Shown: positions 28,436-37,515 of the stretch, piece by piece
Layout of the letters: each line of letters begins with the position of its first letter
How positions within the stretch are numbered: position 1 is the first letter of the stretch
Source of the DNA: Glacieibacterium sp038210595
Lineage (GTDB): Bacteria > Pseudomonadota > Alphaproteobacteria > Sphingomonadales > Sphingomonadaceae
Assembly: GCA_038210595.1 (NCBI GenBank)
Contig: JBBQWN010000006.1
Span: 1 to 64,000 of the forward strand
Reading direction: 5' to 3'
DNA: 64,000 nucleotides
The notes under the pieces: generated by a model
The model's input: the letters and a program-made list of their open reading frames with translations, nothing else
Database searches by the model: none
What the model was told of the DNA's origin: nothing
Program-made: the position numbers and the translations under genes

Positions 28436-30910
28436 CTATAGGGTTCGCAATACCGTGTTCGGCCGGGCCGACAGGGCGCTCCAGCTGCCGGCCAGCGCCA
28501 GCAGCACGGTCAGCAGCCCACCCGCGACGACCGTCAGCACCACCGCGCCCCACGATGGCTGCCACGCCAGCTCAAACACCTGCGTCACTACGAACCAGCC
28601 GCCCAGTGTCCCGAGCAGCAACGCGACGCCGGCGACCAGTCCGCTGAGCACCGCATATTCCGCCAATGTCGCGGCCGCGACCTGCCCGCGCGTCGCGCCG
28701 AGAACCTTCAGCAGCACCGCGTCATAGGTCCGCGCCCGCCGTGCCGCCGCCAGCGCGCCGATCAGCACCGCGATCCCCGCTGCCAGCGTCAGCGACCCCG
28801 CCACCCGGATCGCCATGCCGAGCTGGCCGAGCAGCGTCGAGACCTGCCCCAGCACGTCGGCGACGCGCACCGTCGAGGCGGTCGGGAACGCCGCCGCCAT
28901 CGCATTGGAGAAGCCGCGCTCCTGGCTGGGCCGCATCGCCACGGTCGCCATCCAGCTGTGCGGCGCACCCTCCAGGGTGCCGGGCGCGAACAGGATGGCG
29001 AAGTTGAAGCCCAGGCTGCGCCAGTCGATCTTGCGGAAGCTGGCGATCTTCGCGGTCACGTCGACGCCCAGCACCGCGATCGTCAGCGTGTCGCCGAGCT
29101 TCAGCCCCAACGCCTTGGCCGCGACCTCGTCGATGGAAATGAGCGGCGGTCCGGCATAATCGGCCGGCCACCATTTGCCGGCGGTCAGCACGTTGTTCTC
29201 CGGAAAGCCGGCGGCATAGCTGAGGCCGCGGTCGCCGCGCAGGATCCAGGCGTCGTCGGGCAGGTTCTTCATCTGCGCCACGGGCACGCCGTTGACCGCC
29301 GTCACCGGCCCGCGCAGCGACGGGACGGTGCGCAGCTTTGCCCCCGGCGCCGTGCGGCCGACCAGCGCCCGGAACGGCGTCAGCCCCTCGGTCGGCAGGT
29401 CGATGACGAAGAAGCTCGGCGCGGCCTTGGGCAGCGCGCCCGTGATCTGGTTGTCGAGGCTGGTCTGGATGACGCTCAATGTCGCGAACAGGGTGAGGCC
29501 AAGCCCGAGCGCGACAATCAGCTGACGGGTCAGCGCGCCGGGCCGGTGCAGGTTGCCGAGCGCCAGCCGCGGCAGCAGGGATGCGGGCCGGGGCAGCCGC
29601 GCCGCCGCCCACCGCACCCCCGCCGCCAGCGCCCCCAGCGCGATCAGCAGCGCCAGCGCACCGCCGATGAAGCCGCCGGCGAACAGCGGGTCGCCCGACT
29701 GCGCCAGCGCCAGCCCGACGATGGCGACAGCAGCGACACCCGCGACCCCGGCGGCGCGTGCGCCCGGCCAGCGGCCGCTCTCGTGCAGGTCGCGGAACAG
29801 CCGTGCCGCCGGCATGCGCGCGGCGCGCGACAGCGGCACGACCGCGAACGCCAGCGCGATCAGCAGCCCGTAGGCGCAGGCCGACAGCAGCGGCGCCGCA
29901 TAGACGCCGACCGCCGGGGTCACCGGCAGCGCGTCGCCCGCCACCGCGACGATCACATACGGCACCGCCGCGCCGAACGCCGCGCCGACCAGCACGGCGG
30001 CCAGCGTCACCAGCCCGATCTGGAACAGGTAGCTGAGGAAGATCGTGCGGCTGTCGGCGCCCAGGCTCTTGAGCGTTGCGATGGCGCCGCTCTTGGCGTC
30101 GAGATACGCGCTGACGCCGTTGCCGACCCCGACGCCCGCCACCACCAGCGCGGTCAGCGACACGAGCGTCAGGAACTGCCCCAGCCGGTCGACGAAATCT
30201 CGCGTGCCCTGGGCGGCATTGTCGCGGTTGACGACGCGCGCGCCGGGCAGCGCCGCCTGCACGCGCCTGACCGCCGGGTCGAGCGCGGTACCGGGCGGCA
30301 GCGCGATGCGGTATGAGGCCCGGAACAGGCTGCCGGGCTGGATCAGGCCGGTGCGCGCGAGATCGCGGCTGAGGATGGTGACGCCGGGACCGAAGGCAAA
30401 GCTGCCCGAATTGTCGGGCTCGCCGGCGACGATGCCGACAACGCGGAATGTCGCCTGGCCCAGCGTCAACCGGTCGCCCGGCTTCAGGCCCAGGCGTTCG
30501 GCGAGCGCCTTCGACGGCGCCGCGGTGCCGGGGGTGAGCGCCGCGCCGTTCGCCAGCATGAAAGCACCGTACAGCGGATAGGCGGCGTCCACCGCCTTGA
30601 CCTCGGCCAGCAGCCGCTCGTCGGTGCCGGCCCGCCCGGCCATTGCGTTCAGTTTGGTGACTTCGGACACCCGGCCGAGCTTTGCCAGCGCGGCGCGCTC
30701 CTCCGCCGTTGCCGCGCGCTGGGTCAGCCGCACCTCGACGTCGCCGCCCAGCAGCGCCTGGCCGTTGCCCGCGATGCCGGCGCGGATGGCGGCGGAAAGG
30801 CTGCCGACCCCGGCCAGCGCCAGCGTGCCGAGCACTAGGCAGACGCCGAGCAAGCGCAAAGCGCCGAGACCGCCGCGGAGTTCGCGCAGCGCGAGGCGGA
30901 GGGCTATCAC
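28436..30910 (-). CDS. ABC transporter permease, YbbP/FtsX type
   Basis: An 824-residue inner-membrane permease with two FtsX-like modules: a first transmembrane segment near residue 20 (LLGVCLVLGTLALAGVGSL), a large MacB-like periplasmic domain to about residue 240, then blocks of hydrophobic helices, a second extracytoplasmic domain around 500-670 and a final helix group. Its start overlaps the ATPase stop by four bases, so the two form one ABC system. The arrangement ATPase-permease divergent from an SGNH esterase is the same as ybbA-ybbP/tesA of enterobacteria. Substrate unknown; lipoprotein or lipid handling is inferred. Confidence 0.93.
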   Translation of the reverse strand: MIALRLALRELRGGLGALRLLGVCLVLGTLALAGVGSLSAAIRAGIAGNGQALLGGDVEVRLTQRAATAEERAALAKLGRVSEVTKLNAMAGRAGTDERLLAEVKAVDAAYPLYGAFMLANGAALTPGTAAPSKALAERLGLKPGDRLTLGQATFRVVGIVAGEPDNSGSFAFGPGVTILSRDLARTGLIQPGSLFRASYRIALPPGTALDPAVRRVQAALPGARVVNRDNAAQGTRDFVDRLGQFLTLVSLTALVVAGVGVGNGVSAYLDAKSGAIATLKSLGADSRTIFLSYLFQIGLVTLAAVLVGAAFGAAVPYVIVAVAGDALPVTPAVGVYAAPLLSACAYGLLIALAFAVVPLSRAARMPAARLFRDLHESGRWPGARAAGVAGVAAVAIVGLALAQSGDPLFAGGFIGGALALLIALGALAAGVRWAAARLPRPASLLPRLALGNLHRPGALTRQLIVALGLGLTLFATLSVIQTSLDNQITGALPKAAPSFFVIDLPTEGLTPFRALVGRTAPGAKLRTVPSLRGPVTAVNGVPVAQMKNLPDDAWILRGDRGLSYAAGFPENNVLTAGKWWPADYAGPPLISIDEVAAKALGLKLGDTLTIAVLGVDVTAKIASFRKIDWRSLGFNFAILFAPGTLEGAPHSWMATVAMRPSQERGFSNAMAAAFPTASTVRVADVLGQVSTLLGQLGMAIRVAGSLTLAAGIAVLIGALAAARRARTYDAVLLKVLGATRGQVAAATLAEYAVLSGLVAGVALLLGTLGGWFVVTQVFELAWQPSWGAVVLTVVAGGLLTVLLALAGSWSALSARPNTVLRTL

Positions 30911-31587
30911 GCCGCCTCGTCCCGGATAATCCGCCCGTCGCGCATCTCGATCACCCGTCCGCAGCGCGCCGCCAGTTCGGGATCGTGGGTGATCAGCACC
31001 AGCGTTGCGCCCGTCTCCGCGGCGCGGCCGAAGATCAGCTCGACGATGTCATGGCCGGTGGCGGCGTCGAGGTTCCCCGTCGGCTCGTCGGCGAACAGCA
31101 GCTGCGGGCGCGGCGCGGTGGCGCGGGCGATGGCGACGCGCTGCTGCTCCCCGCCCGACAGCTGCGCCGGATAGTGGGTCAGCCGGTGCCCGAGGCCGAC
31201 CGCGACCAGTTCGGTGCGCGCCGCTGCGGGCTCGCGGCCCGCCAGTTCCAGCGGCACCGCGACATTCTCCAGCGCGGTCATCGTCGGGATCAGGTGGAAG
31301 GCCTGCAGCACGATGCCGATGCGGCCGCGCCGGGCTCGCGCCAGCCCGTCCTCGCTCAGGCCGGAGAAATCCGACCCGGCGACGGTGACGCGGCCGCCGC
31401 TCGCCTGCTCGAGGCCGCTCAGCACCGCCATCAGCGACGACTTGCCCGACCCCGACGGACCGAGGATGGCGACCTGCTCGCCGGCGCGCACGGTCAGGTC
31501 GATACCGCGTAACACCTCGACCGCGGCGTCGCCCTTGCCGAGCCGCAGGGTGACATCGGCGCAGTCGATCACGATATTGTCGGGCAT
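30907..31587 (-). CDS. ABC transporter ATP-binding protein, YbbA/LolD type
   Basis: A 226-residue ATPase with Walker A GPSGSGKSSLM, Q-loop VLQAFHLIPTMTA, signature LSGGEQQRVAIARA, Walker B LLFADEPTGNLD and the switch His in ITHDPELA. This is the MacB/LolD-type subfamily that pairs with FtsX permeases. The ATG at 31587 gives the expected N-terminus but has only a weak ribosome-binding sequence. It is divergent from the esterase gene with a 21-base gap, implying overlapping promoters. Confidence 0.94.
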   Translation of the reverse strand: MPDNIVIDCADVTLRLGKGDAAVEVLRGIDLTVRAGEQVAILGPSGSGKSSLMAVLSGLEQASGGRVTVAGSDFSGLSEDGLARARRGRIGIVLQAFHLIPTMTALENVAVPLELAGREPAAARTELVAVGLGHRLTHYPAQLSGGEQQRVAIARATAPRPQLLFADEPTGNLDAATGHDIVELIFGRAAETGATLVLITHDPELAARCGRVIEMRDGRIIRDEAA

Positions 31588-31608
31588 GTCGGCTTTCGGA
31601 GATTTCAG

Positions 31609-32262
31609 TTGCACAGATATGGCGGGTTGCGGCGGTTTTGCCACGCGGTTGTTGCCGCAGCCGCGCTGATGGCCACACCGTCGGCGGCCGCGACGCCGCC
31701 GCGCCTGATCCTCGCCTTCGGCGATTCGCTGACCGCGGGCTACCAGCTGGGCCCGCAGGAGGGCTTTGCGCCGCAGCTGGAGGCGGCGCTGCGGGCGCAG
31801 GGGCGCACCGTTACCGTCCACAATGCCGGCGTCTCGGGCGACACCACGGCGCAGGGGCGGGCGCGGCTGAACTGGGTGCTGGCCGGGCTGAAGACGCGGC
31901 CCGATCTCGCCATCGTCGAGCTGGGTGCCAACGACATGCTGCGCGGCCAGTCACCGGCCGTGGCGCGCGCCAACCTCGACGCGATCCTCGGTGAATTTGG
32001 CAAGCGCAAGATCCCGGTGGTGCTGGCCGGCATGCTGGCCGCGCCCAACCTCGGCGCGGGCTATGCCAAGCCGTTCAACGCCATGTACCCGGCGCTGGCG
32101 AAAGCGCACGGCGCGGCGCTGTACCCGTTTTTCCTGAACGGCGTCGTCGGCGTGCGCGGGCTGCAGCTTGGCGACGGGCTGCACCCGACCAAGGCCGGGG
32201 TGGCGGTGATCGTGCGCGGCATTCTGCCGGTGGTGGCGCGCGAGCTCGACCGGATCAAATAA
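31609..32262 (+). CDS. SGNH esterase/arylesterase, TesA-like
   Basis: A 217-residue exported esterase or lysophospholipase. Block I FGDSLTAGY carries the nucleophile Ser, block II is AGVSGDTT, block III GANDM and block V DGLHPTKAG, with catalytic Asp and His in the last. A signal peptide (CHAVVAAAALMATPSAAA) directs it to the periplasm. The start is a TTG at 31609 with GGAGA seven bases upstream, chosen because later ATG codons would cut the signal peptide. The thpR ATG overlaps its stop. Confidence 0.92.
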   Translation: MHRYGGLRRFCHAVVAAAALMATPSAAATPPRLILAFGDSLTAGYQLGPQEGFAPQLEAALRAQGRTVTVHNAGVSGDTTAQGRARLNWVLAGLKTRPDLAIVELGANDMLRGQSPAVARANLDAILGEFGKRKIPVVLAGMLAAPNLGAGYAKPFNAMYPALAKAHGAALYPFFLNGVVGVRGLQLGDGLHPTKAGVAVIVRGILPVVARELDRIK

Positions 32263-32810
32263 TGCACCGCCTGTTCGTGGCGCTGGAGCCGCCGCCGGCG
32301 GTGCGGGACGCGCTGCTTGGCGTGATGGGCGGTGTCGCCGGCGCGCGGTGGCAGCGCGACGAGCAACTCCACCTGACCCTGCGCTTCATCGGTGAGGTCG
32401 ACCGGCACGGCGCGCAGGACATCGCCGCGGCGCTGGCCGGGGTGCGCTCGCCGGGCTTCGAACTCCGGCTCGGCGCGCCCGGCACCTTCGACCGCCGCGG
32501 CCGCGTCGACACGCTGTGGATCGGCGTCGCGCCGGCCGAGCCGGTGGCGGCGCTGCACCGCAAGATCGACGCAGCGCTGCAACGGGTCGGCGTGCCGCCC
32601 GACGGCCGGGCGTTCGTGCCGCACGTCACGATCGCGCGTTTCGGCAAGGACGGCGGATGCGCGGCGGCCGGTTTCGCTTCGCCCCCGCTCGGCCATGCGG
32701 CCTGGCCGGTCGCGGGCTTCGCATTGTACGAGAGCACGCTGGGCCATGACGGGGCCGACTACACCGTCGTCGAGCGTTACCGGCTGGCGGCCCCGCAAAC
32801 CCTCTGCTAG
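32262..32810 (+). CDS. thpR: RNA 2',3'-cyclic phosphodiesterase
   Basis: A 182-residue 2H phosphoesterase. Both catalytic motifs are present: QLHLTLRF (about residues 35-42) and PHVTIARF (about 123-130). Family members hydrolyse 2',3'-cyclic phosphate ends of RNA, as ThpR/LigT does. The opening HRLFVALEPPPAVRDAL is typical. The ATG shares one base with the preceding TAA stop. Confidence 0.93.
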   Translation: MHRLFVALEPPPAVRDALLGVMGGVAGARWQRDEQLHLTLRFIGEVDRHGAQDIAAALAGVRSPGFELRLGAPGTFDRRGRVDTLWIGVAPAEPVAALHRKIDAALQRVGVPPDGRAFVPHVTIARFGKDGGCAAAGFASPPLGHAAWPVAGFALYESTLGHDGADYTVVERYRLAAPQTLC

Positions 32811-32858
32811 CCAAGTTGCTTAACGCCCCGCGACGAGGGCATCGGCGGGGAGAGACGC

Positions 32859-34499
32859 GTGGCCAGACCGGAACGGACCGAACGCGTCGGCGGCCCCTAT
32901 GCCTGGTACGTGCTGATCGTCCTGGTCTGCGTCTATATCTTCAACTTCATCGACCGCTCGATCCTGACCATTCTGGGACCGTATATCCAGAAGGATCTGG
33001 GGCTTAGCGACGGCCAGCTCGGCCTGTTGTCGGGCACCGTGTTCGCCCTGTTCTACGGGCTGTTCGGGCTGGCGCTGGGGCGGCTGGCGGACACCTGGGT
33101 GCGGACCTGGACGATCGCGCTCGGTCTCTCGATCTGGTCGGGGATGACCGCACTGTCGGGCTTTGCCACCAGCTTCGGCGCGCTGGCGGCGGCCCGCGTC
33201 GGGGTCGGCGTCGGCGAGGCCAGCGCCAGCCCGGCCGCGTACAGCCTGCTCGCCGACTGGTTCCCGAAGGAAAAGCGCGCCACCGCGCTGTCGATCTATT
33301 CGAGCGGCATCTTCATTGGCGCAGGGCTGAGCTTCATGATCTCCGGCGTCGTCGTCGACGGCTGGAACAAGGCGTATGCAAACGGCGGCGCGCCGTTAGG
33401 GCTGGCGGGATGGCAGGCGGCGTTCCTTGTCGTCGGCATACCCGGCCTGATTCTGGCAGCTATCGTGCTGTCGCTGCGCGAGCCGCCGCGCGGTCTCGCC
33501 GAAGGCATCCTGACCAAAGGGCCGCGCGAGCCGCACCCGTTCCGCAAGATGTTCGCCGAACTCGGCACCGTGTTGCCGCCGTTCACCCTGTTCAGCCTGC
33601 GCCGCATCGGGGCGCCCGCCGACGTCATCCGGCGCAATATCATCGCGCTGGTCATGGTGATCGTGCTGGCCGTCGCCATGACCCTGTGGACGGATCAGCT
33701 GGTGCCGCCCGAGAAATTGAAGACGATGTTCCAGATCGGTGGTGCGCGGATCACGCCAAATGCCATCCAGTGGGCCGCCATGGCGCTGGGCGGCTACGGC
33801 GTGTTCAGCTGGGCGCAGTCGCTCAGCGTCCGTGACCGGCCGTTGCACACGCTGATGTGGGGCACACCGACCTTCCTGCAGGCGGTCGGGGTCGGCACGC
33901 TCATTTCGTTCGGCAGCTACGCGGTCGGAGCGTTCATTTTCGTCTATGCGTTCCGCAACCTCGGCGCGACGCCCAAGGACGCGGGTATCGCGCTCGGCCT
34001 CGGCTCGGCGCTGGGCGGCTGGATCGGCACGTCGCTGGGCGGCATCGTCGGCGACGCGTGGAAGAAACGCTCCGGCACCGGGCGGCTGAAGCTTACCTTT
34101 ATCGCCAGTGCCTTGCCTCTGCCGATAGCCTTTTACGCCTATTCGACCCACGACCTGAATGTCTTTTACCTCTGCTATTTCCTGGTTGTGCTGGTCGGCA
34201 CGTTCTGGCTCGGCGGCGTAACCGCGACCATGCAGGACCTTGTGCTGCCGCGCATGCGGGGGTCGGCGGGCGCGATGTTCTTCATGGGCACGACGCTGAT
34301 CGGGCTAGGCAACGGGCCTTATGTGGTCGGCTTGATCAGCGACGTTACCGGCGACCTGCGCATCGCCATTCTCGCGACCTATCTCGCCGCGCCGGTGGTC
34401 TGGCTGCTGCTCATACTGGCCATCCGCGGCCTGCCGAAGGCGGAAGCCAGCCGTATCGAACGCGCCCGCGCCGCGGGTGAGCAAGTGGAGACGTTATGA
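32859..34499 (+). CDS. MFS transporter, spinster-like
   Basis: A 546-residue inner-membrane transporter. The opening WYVLIVLVCVYIFNFIDRSIL and GLFGLALGRLADTW match the spinster-type major facilitator group, followed by RVGVGVGEASASPAAYSLLAD. It is about 100 residues longer than minimal MFS proteins because of a large loop and an extra hydrophobic stretch near residues 260-310. Substrate unknown. The start is a GTG at 32859 behind GGGGAGAG. Its stop overlaps the next ATG (ATGA), so it is coupled to an SDR. Confidence 0.92.
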   Translation: MARPERTERVGGPYAWYVLIVLVCVYIFNFIDRSILTILGPYIQKDLGLSDGQLGLLSGTVFALFYGLFGLALGRLADTWVRTWTIALGLSIWSGMTALSGFATSFGALAAARVGVGVGEASASPAAYSLLADWFPKEKRATALSIYSSGIFIGAGLSFMISGVVVDGWNKAYANGGAPLGLAGWQAAFLVVGIPGLILAAIVLSLREPPRGLAEGILTKGPREPHPFRKMFAELGTVLPPFTLFSLRRIGAPADVIRRNIIALVMVIVLAVAMTLWTDQLVPPEKLKTMFQIGGARITPNAIQWAAMALGGYGVFSWAQSLSVRDRPLHTLMWGTPTFLQAVGVGTLISFGSYAVGAFIFVYAFRNLGATPKDAGIALGLGSALGGWIGTSLGGIVGDAWKKRSGTGRLKLTFIASALPLPIAFYAYSTHDLNVFYLCYFLVVLVGTFWLGGVTATMQDLVLPRMRGSAGAMFFMGTTLIGLGNGPYVVGLISDVTGDLRIAILATYLAAPVVWLLLILAIRGLPKAEASRIERARAAGEQVETL

Positions 34500-35272
34500 A
34501 GATCGAACAGCTGTTCTCCGTCGCCGGCAAGGTGGCGATCGTCACCGGCGGCAGCCGCGGCATCGGCGAGATGATCGCCCGCGGCTACGTCGAGAACGGC
34601 GCGCGGGTCTATATCACCTCGCGCAACGCCGCGGTCTGCGATTCGCTCGCCGCCAAGCTGTCCGAGATCGGTGAGTGCCATTCGATCCCCGCCGACCTTT
34701 CGAAGATGGAGGAGATCGAGCGCTTCGCGGCCGAGTTCGAGGCGCGCGAGGGCAAGCTCGACATCCTCGTCAACAACGCCGGCGCCAGCTGGGGCGCACC
34801 GTTCGACAGTTTTCCGGAAAGCGGCTGGGACAAGATCATGGACCTGAACGTCAAGTCGATCTTCTTCCTGACCCAGCGGCTGGTGCAGCGCCTGGCCGCG
34901 GCTGGTTCGGCGGAGAGTTTCGCCCGCGTCATCAATATCGGCTCGATCGACGGCCTGCACGTGTCGGGCATCGAGACCTATAGCTATGCCGCGTCGAAGG
35001 CCGGCGTCCTCCACCTGACCAAGATGATGGCCAAGTTCCTCGCCGCCCGGCACATCGCGGTCAACGCCATCGCGCCCGGCTATTTCCCGTCCAAGATGAC
35101 CGCCGCGATCCCGGATGAGCTGGCGCAGATGACGCTCGCCGCCACCCCGATGCACAGCCGCGGCACGCCCGAGGATGCTGCCGGCGTAGCGATCTACCTC
35201 GCCTCGCGGGCTAGCGGGTTTGTGACGGGCAGCGTGATTGCGGTCGACGGCGGTTTCGCGACGACGGCCTAG
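34496..35272 (+). CDS. SDR family oxidoreductase, RhlG-like
   Basis: A 258-residue classical short-chain dehydrogenase/reductase. Cofactor motif TGGSRGIGEMIARGY, NNAGASWGAPF, catalytic Ser in NIGSIDGLH and YSYAASK with Tyr and Lys intact, and the C-terminal DVGG-equivalent AVDGGF. Overall pattern resembles RhlG-type NADPH-dependent 3-oxoacyl reductases, but the substrate is not established. Coupled to the MFS transporter through a four-base overlap. Confidence 0.9.
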   Translation: MKIEQLFSVAGKVAIVTGGSRGIGEMIARGYVENGARVYITSRNAAVCDSLAAKLSEIGECHSIPADLSKMEEIERFAAEFEAREGKLDILVNNAGASWGAPFDSFPESGWDKIMDLNVKSIFFLTQRLVQRLAAAGSAESFARVINIGSIDGLHVSGIETYSYAASKAGVLHLTKMMAKFLAARHIAVNAIAPGYFPSKMTAAIPDELAQMTLAATPMHSRGTPEDAAGVAIYLASRASGFVTGSVIAVDGGFATTA

Positions 35273-35339
35273 TTCGCGGCTGCTGCCCCATTTTTCACCA
35301 TCTGCCCCGACGCTGGGCAGCCGATGCCGACGAAAATCC

Positions 35340-35355
35340 TTTCGCACCTGCGAAA
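35340..35355. promoter_or_regulatory. palindrome upstream of the glnB promoter
   Basis: TTTCGCACCTGCGAAA is a perfect inverted repeat of 7-bp arms around CC. It lies about 15 bases upstream of the -24 element of the candidate sigma-54 promoter. It could bind a regulator such as NtrC, although it does not closely match the NtrC consensus and is nearer the promoter than usual for an enhancer site. Confidence 0.3.
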
Positions 35356-35370
35356 AGGGCCTTGTCCCGA

Positions 35371-35387
35371 CTGGCACGGCTTGTGCT
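35371..35387 (+). promoter_or_regulatory. candidate sigma-54 (-24/-12) promoter for glnB-glnA
   Basis: CTGGCACGGCTTGTGCT matches the sigma-54 consensus YTGGCACGrNNNTTGCW except for G in place of the first T of the -12 block. Transcription would start near 35397, giving a short leader to the GTG at 35421. Nitrogen-regulated sigma-54 promoters in front of glnB/glnA are well known, which raises confidence. Confidence 0.65.
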
Positions 35388-35420
35388 AGGCTTCAAGAAA
35401 GCCGGACTTCGGGGACCCAC

Positions 35421-35759
35421 GTGAAAAAGATCGAAGCCGTCATCAAGCCCTTCAAGCTCGACGAGGTGAAGGAAGCGCTGCACGAGGTCGGCGTCAGCGG
35501 CATTACCGTGACCGAGGCCAAGGGCTTCGGCCGCCAGAAGGGTCATACCGAACTTTACCGCGGCGCCGAATATGTCGTCGATTTCCTGCCCAAGGTTCGG
35601 CTTGAGGTCGTCGTCGACGACGACCAGGCCGACCGGGTGGTAGAGGCGATTGCCAACGCGGCTCGAACCGGGCGCATCGGCGACGGCAAGATTTTCGTGT
35701 CGACCATCGACGCCGCGGTCCGCATCCGCACCGGCGAGCGCGATAGCGACGCGATCTAG
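35421..35759 (+). CDS. glnB: nitrogen regulatory protein P-II
   Basis: A 112-residue trimeric signal protein that senses 2-oxoglutarate and ATP/ADP and controls glutamine synthetase adenylylation and Ntr signalling. The start KKIEAVIKPFKLDEVKEAL, T-loop GRQKGHTELYRGAEY with the uridylylated Tyr51, and the C-terminal IGDGKIFVSTIDAAVRIRTG are all present. It is glnB rather than glnK by its position in front of glnA, 24 bases away. The start is a GTG at 35421 with GGGGAC upstream, behind a candidate sigma-54 promoter. Confidence 0.96.
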   Translation: MKKIEAVIKPFKLDEVKEALHEVGVSGITVTEAKGFGRQKGHTELYRGAEYVVDFLPKVRLEVVVDDDQADRVVEAIANAARTGRIGDGKIFVSTIDAAVRIRTGERDSDAI

Positions 35760-35783
35760 TTTCTCTCGGAGGGGTTTACCGAC

Positions 35784-37196
35784 ATGGCCAACAAGGCGTC
35801 CGACGTTCTCGCGATGATCAAGGACAAGGAGATCGAATGGGTCGATCTCCGTTTCACCGACCCCAAGGGCAAGTGGCAGCACCTGACCATGGTGTCGTCG
35901 GTGGTTGACGAGGACCAGCTGACCGACGGCTTCATGTTCGACGGCTCGTCCATCGACGGCTGGAAAGCGATCAACGAGTCCGACATGATCCTGCAGCCGG
36001 ATCTCGACGCGGTCTATGTCGACCCGTTCTCTGCAACCCCGATGCTGATCCTGGTCTGCGACATCGTCGAGCCGTCGACCGGCCAGCTGTACGGCCGTGA
36101 CCCGCGCTCGACCGCCAAGCGCGGCGAGGCCTATCTCAAGTCCACCGGCATCGGCGACACCGTCTATATCGGGCCCGAGGCCGAGTTCTTCGTGTTCGAC
36201 GATGTCCGCTTCAAGATCGGCTACAACGTCGGCAGCTACGAGCTCGACGACATCGAGCTGCCGACCAACACCGGCACCAAGTACGACGAAGGCAACATGG
36301 GCCACCGCCCGCGCGTCAAGGGCGGCTATTTCCCGGTCGCGCCGGTCGACAGCGCCGTCGACCTGCGCGCCGAGATGGTCTCGACGATGCTCGAGATGGG
36401 GCTCCCGTGCGACAAGCACCACCACGAGGTCGCCGCCGCCCAGCACGAACTGGGCCTGACCTTCGGCACGCTGGTCACCACTGCCGACCGCATGCAGGTC
36501 TACAAGTACGTCGTGCACCAGGTCGCGCACGCCTATGGCAAGACCGCGACGTTCATGCCCAAGCCGATCAAGGACGACAACGGCAGCGGTATGCACACGC
36601 ACCTGTCGATCTGGAACGGCAAGACGCCGCTGTTCGCCGGTGACCAATATGCCGGCCTGTCGGAGATGGCGCTGTTCTTCATCGGCGGCATCATCAAGCA
36701 CGCCAAGGCCTGCAACGCCTTCACCAACCCGTCGACCAACAGCTACAAGCGGCTGGTGCCGGGCTTCGAGGCGCCGGTGCTGCTGGCCTATTCGGCGCGC
36801 AACCGCTCGGCGTCGTGCCGCATCCCGTACGGCACCGGTGCCAAGGCGAAGCGCGTCGAGGTCCGCTTCCCGGACGCAATGGCGAACCCGTACCTCGCCT
36901 ACACCGCGCTGCTGATGGCCGGCCTCGACGGCATCGAGAACCGCATCCACCCCGGTCCGGCGATGGACAAGAACCTTTACGACCTGCCGCCCCGCGAACT
37001 GAAGAAGGTTCCGACGGTGTGCGCATCGCTGCGCGAGGCGCTGGGGTGCCTGGACCGGTCGCGCGCTGTGTTCACCAAGGGCGGCGTGTTCACCGACGAC
37101 CAGATCGACTCTTACATCGAGCTGAAGATGCACGACGTGCAGCGCTGGGAGATGACGCCGGCGCCGGTTGAGTTTGATATGTATTACAGCAGCTGA
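35784..37196 (+). CDS. glnA: glutamine synthetase type I
   Basis: Makes glutamine from glutamate, ammonia and ATP; dodecameric cytoplasmic enzyme. The 470 residues are the usual type I-beta length. Visible signatures: FDGSSIDGWKAI, GPEAEFFVFD, the ATP region KPIKDDNGSGMHTHLS, and the adenylylation site KNLYDLPP (Tyr near 397), so covalent control by GlnE is expected. GGAGGGG lies before the ATG. It is co-transcribed with glnB. A long hairpin belonging to the repeat element starts 11 bases after the stop. Confidence 0.98.
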   Translation: MANKASDVLAMIKDKEIEWVDLRFTDPKGKWQHLTMVSSVVDEDQLTDGFMFDGSSIDGWKAINESDMILQPDLDAVYVDPFSATPMLILVCDIVEPSTGQLYGRDPRSTAKRGEAYLKSTGIGDTVYIGPEAEFFVFDDVRFKIGYNVGSYELDDIELPTNTGTKYDEGNMGHRPRVKGGYFPVAPVDSAVDLRAEMVSTMLEMGLPCDKHHHEVAAAQHELGLTFGTLVTTADRMQVYKYVVHQVAHAYGKTATFMPKPIKDDNGSGMHTHLSIWNGKTPLFAGDQYAGLSEMALFFIGGIIKHAKACNAFTNPSTNSYKRLVPGFEAPVLLAYSARNRSASCRIPYGTGAKAKRVEVRFPDAMANPYLAYTALLMAGLDGIENRIHPGPAMDKNLYDLPPRELKKVPTVCASLREALGCLDRSRAVFTKGGVFTDDQIDSYIELKMHDVQRWEMTPAPVEFDMYYSS

Positions 37197-37207
37197 GCGG
37201 CCGGTCA

Positions 37208-37376
37208 CCAACGCGGAATTTGCCTCTTCGGCGAATTCCGCGTTGGCGACGGACTCGCGAAGCCGCCGGCCGGCGGGGGCGCTTCAGCGCAGCCCGTCCG
37301 ACGCCAGCGGCGGCTTTGCCGACCGCCTCTTTCGATTCGAGACGAACGACTGCTTTCGCACCAATTGCGGACATTC
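37208..37376. repeat. inverted repeat arm A (hairpin, 36-bp core, 33-bp palindromic motif)
   Basis: About 170 bases that recur in reverse orientation at 38511-38679. Outer end: a 13-bp perfect stem (CCAACGCGGAATT / AATTCCGCGTTGG, 37208-37220 and 37234-37246) with a small inner stem. Middle: a 36-base core at 37292-37327 that is identical to the reverse complement of 38560-38595. Inner end: imperfect palindrome at 37344-37376. No long open reading frame is credible here. It fills most of the 319-base gap between glnA and the protease gene; 37377-37515 shows nothing else recognisable. Confidence 0.85.
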
Positions 37377-37515
37377 TGGAGGATATCCGCCAGCGTCGAT
37401 CTAGGTAACGCAACACCGCTATCCGGCAGGAAAATGTCGCCGCTGCGGAGGGCACCACCGCCCAGTTCGATCTTGGCAGACACGAAGTCCGGTCAGGCGC
37501 GAGTGTCTCCGCTGG

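Noticed and set aside
35302..35320. Inverted repeat CTGCCC/GGGCAG after the SDR gene as a terminator
   Set aside because: Only six base pairs and no T tract; too weak to call.
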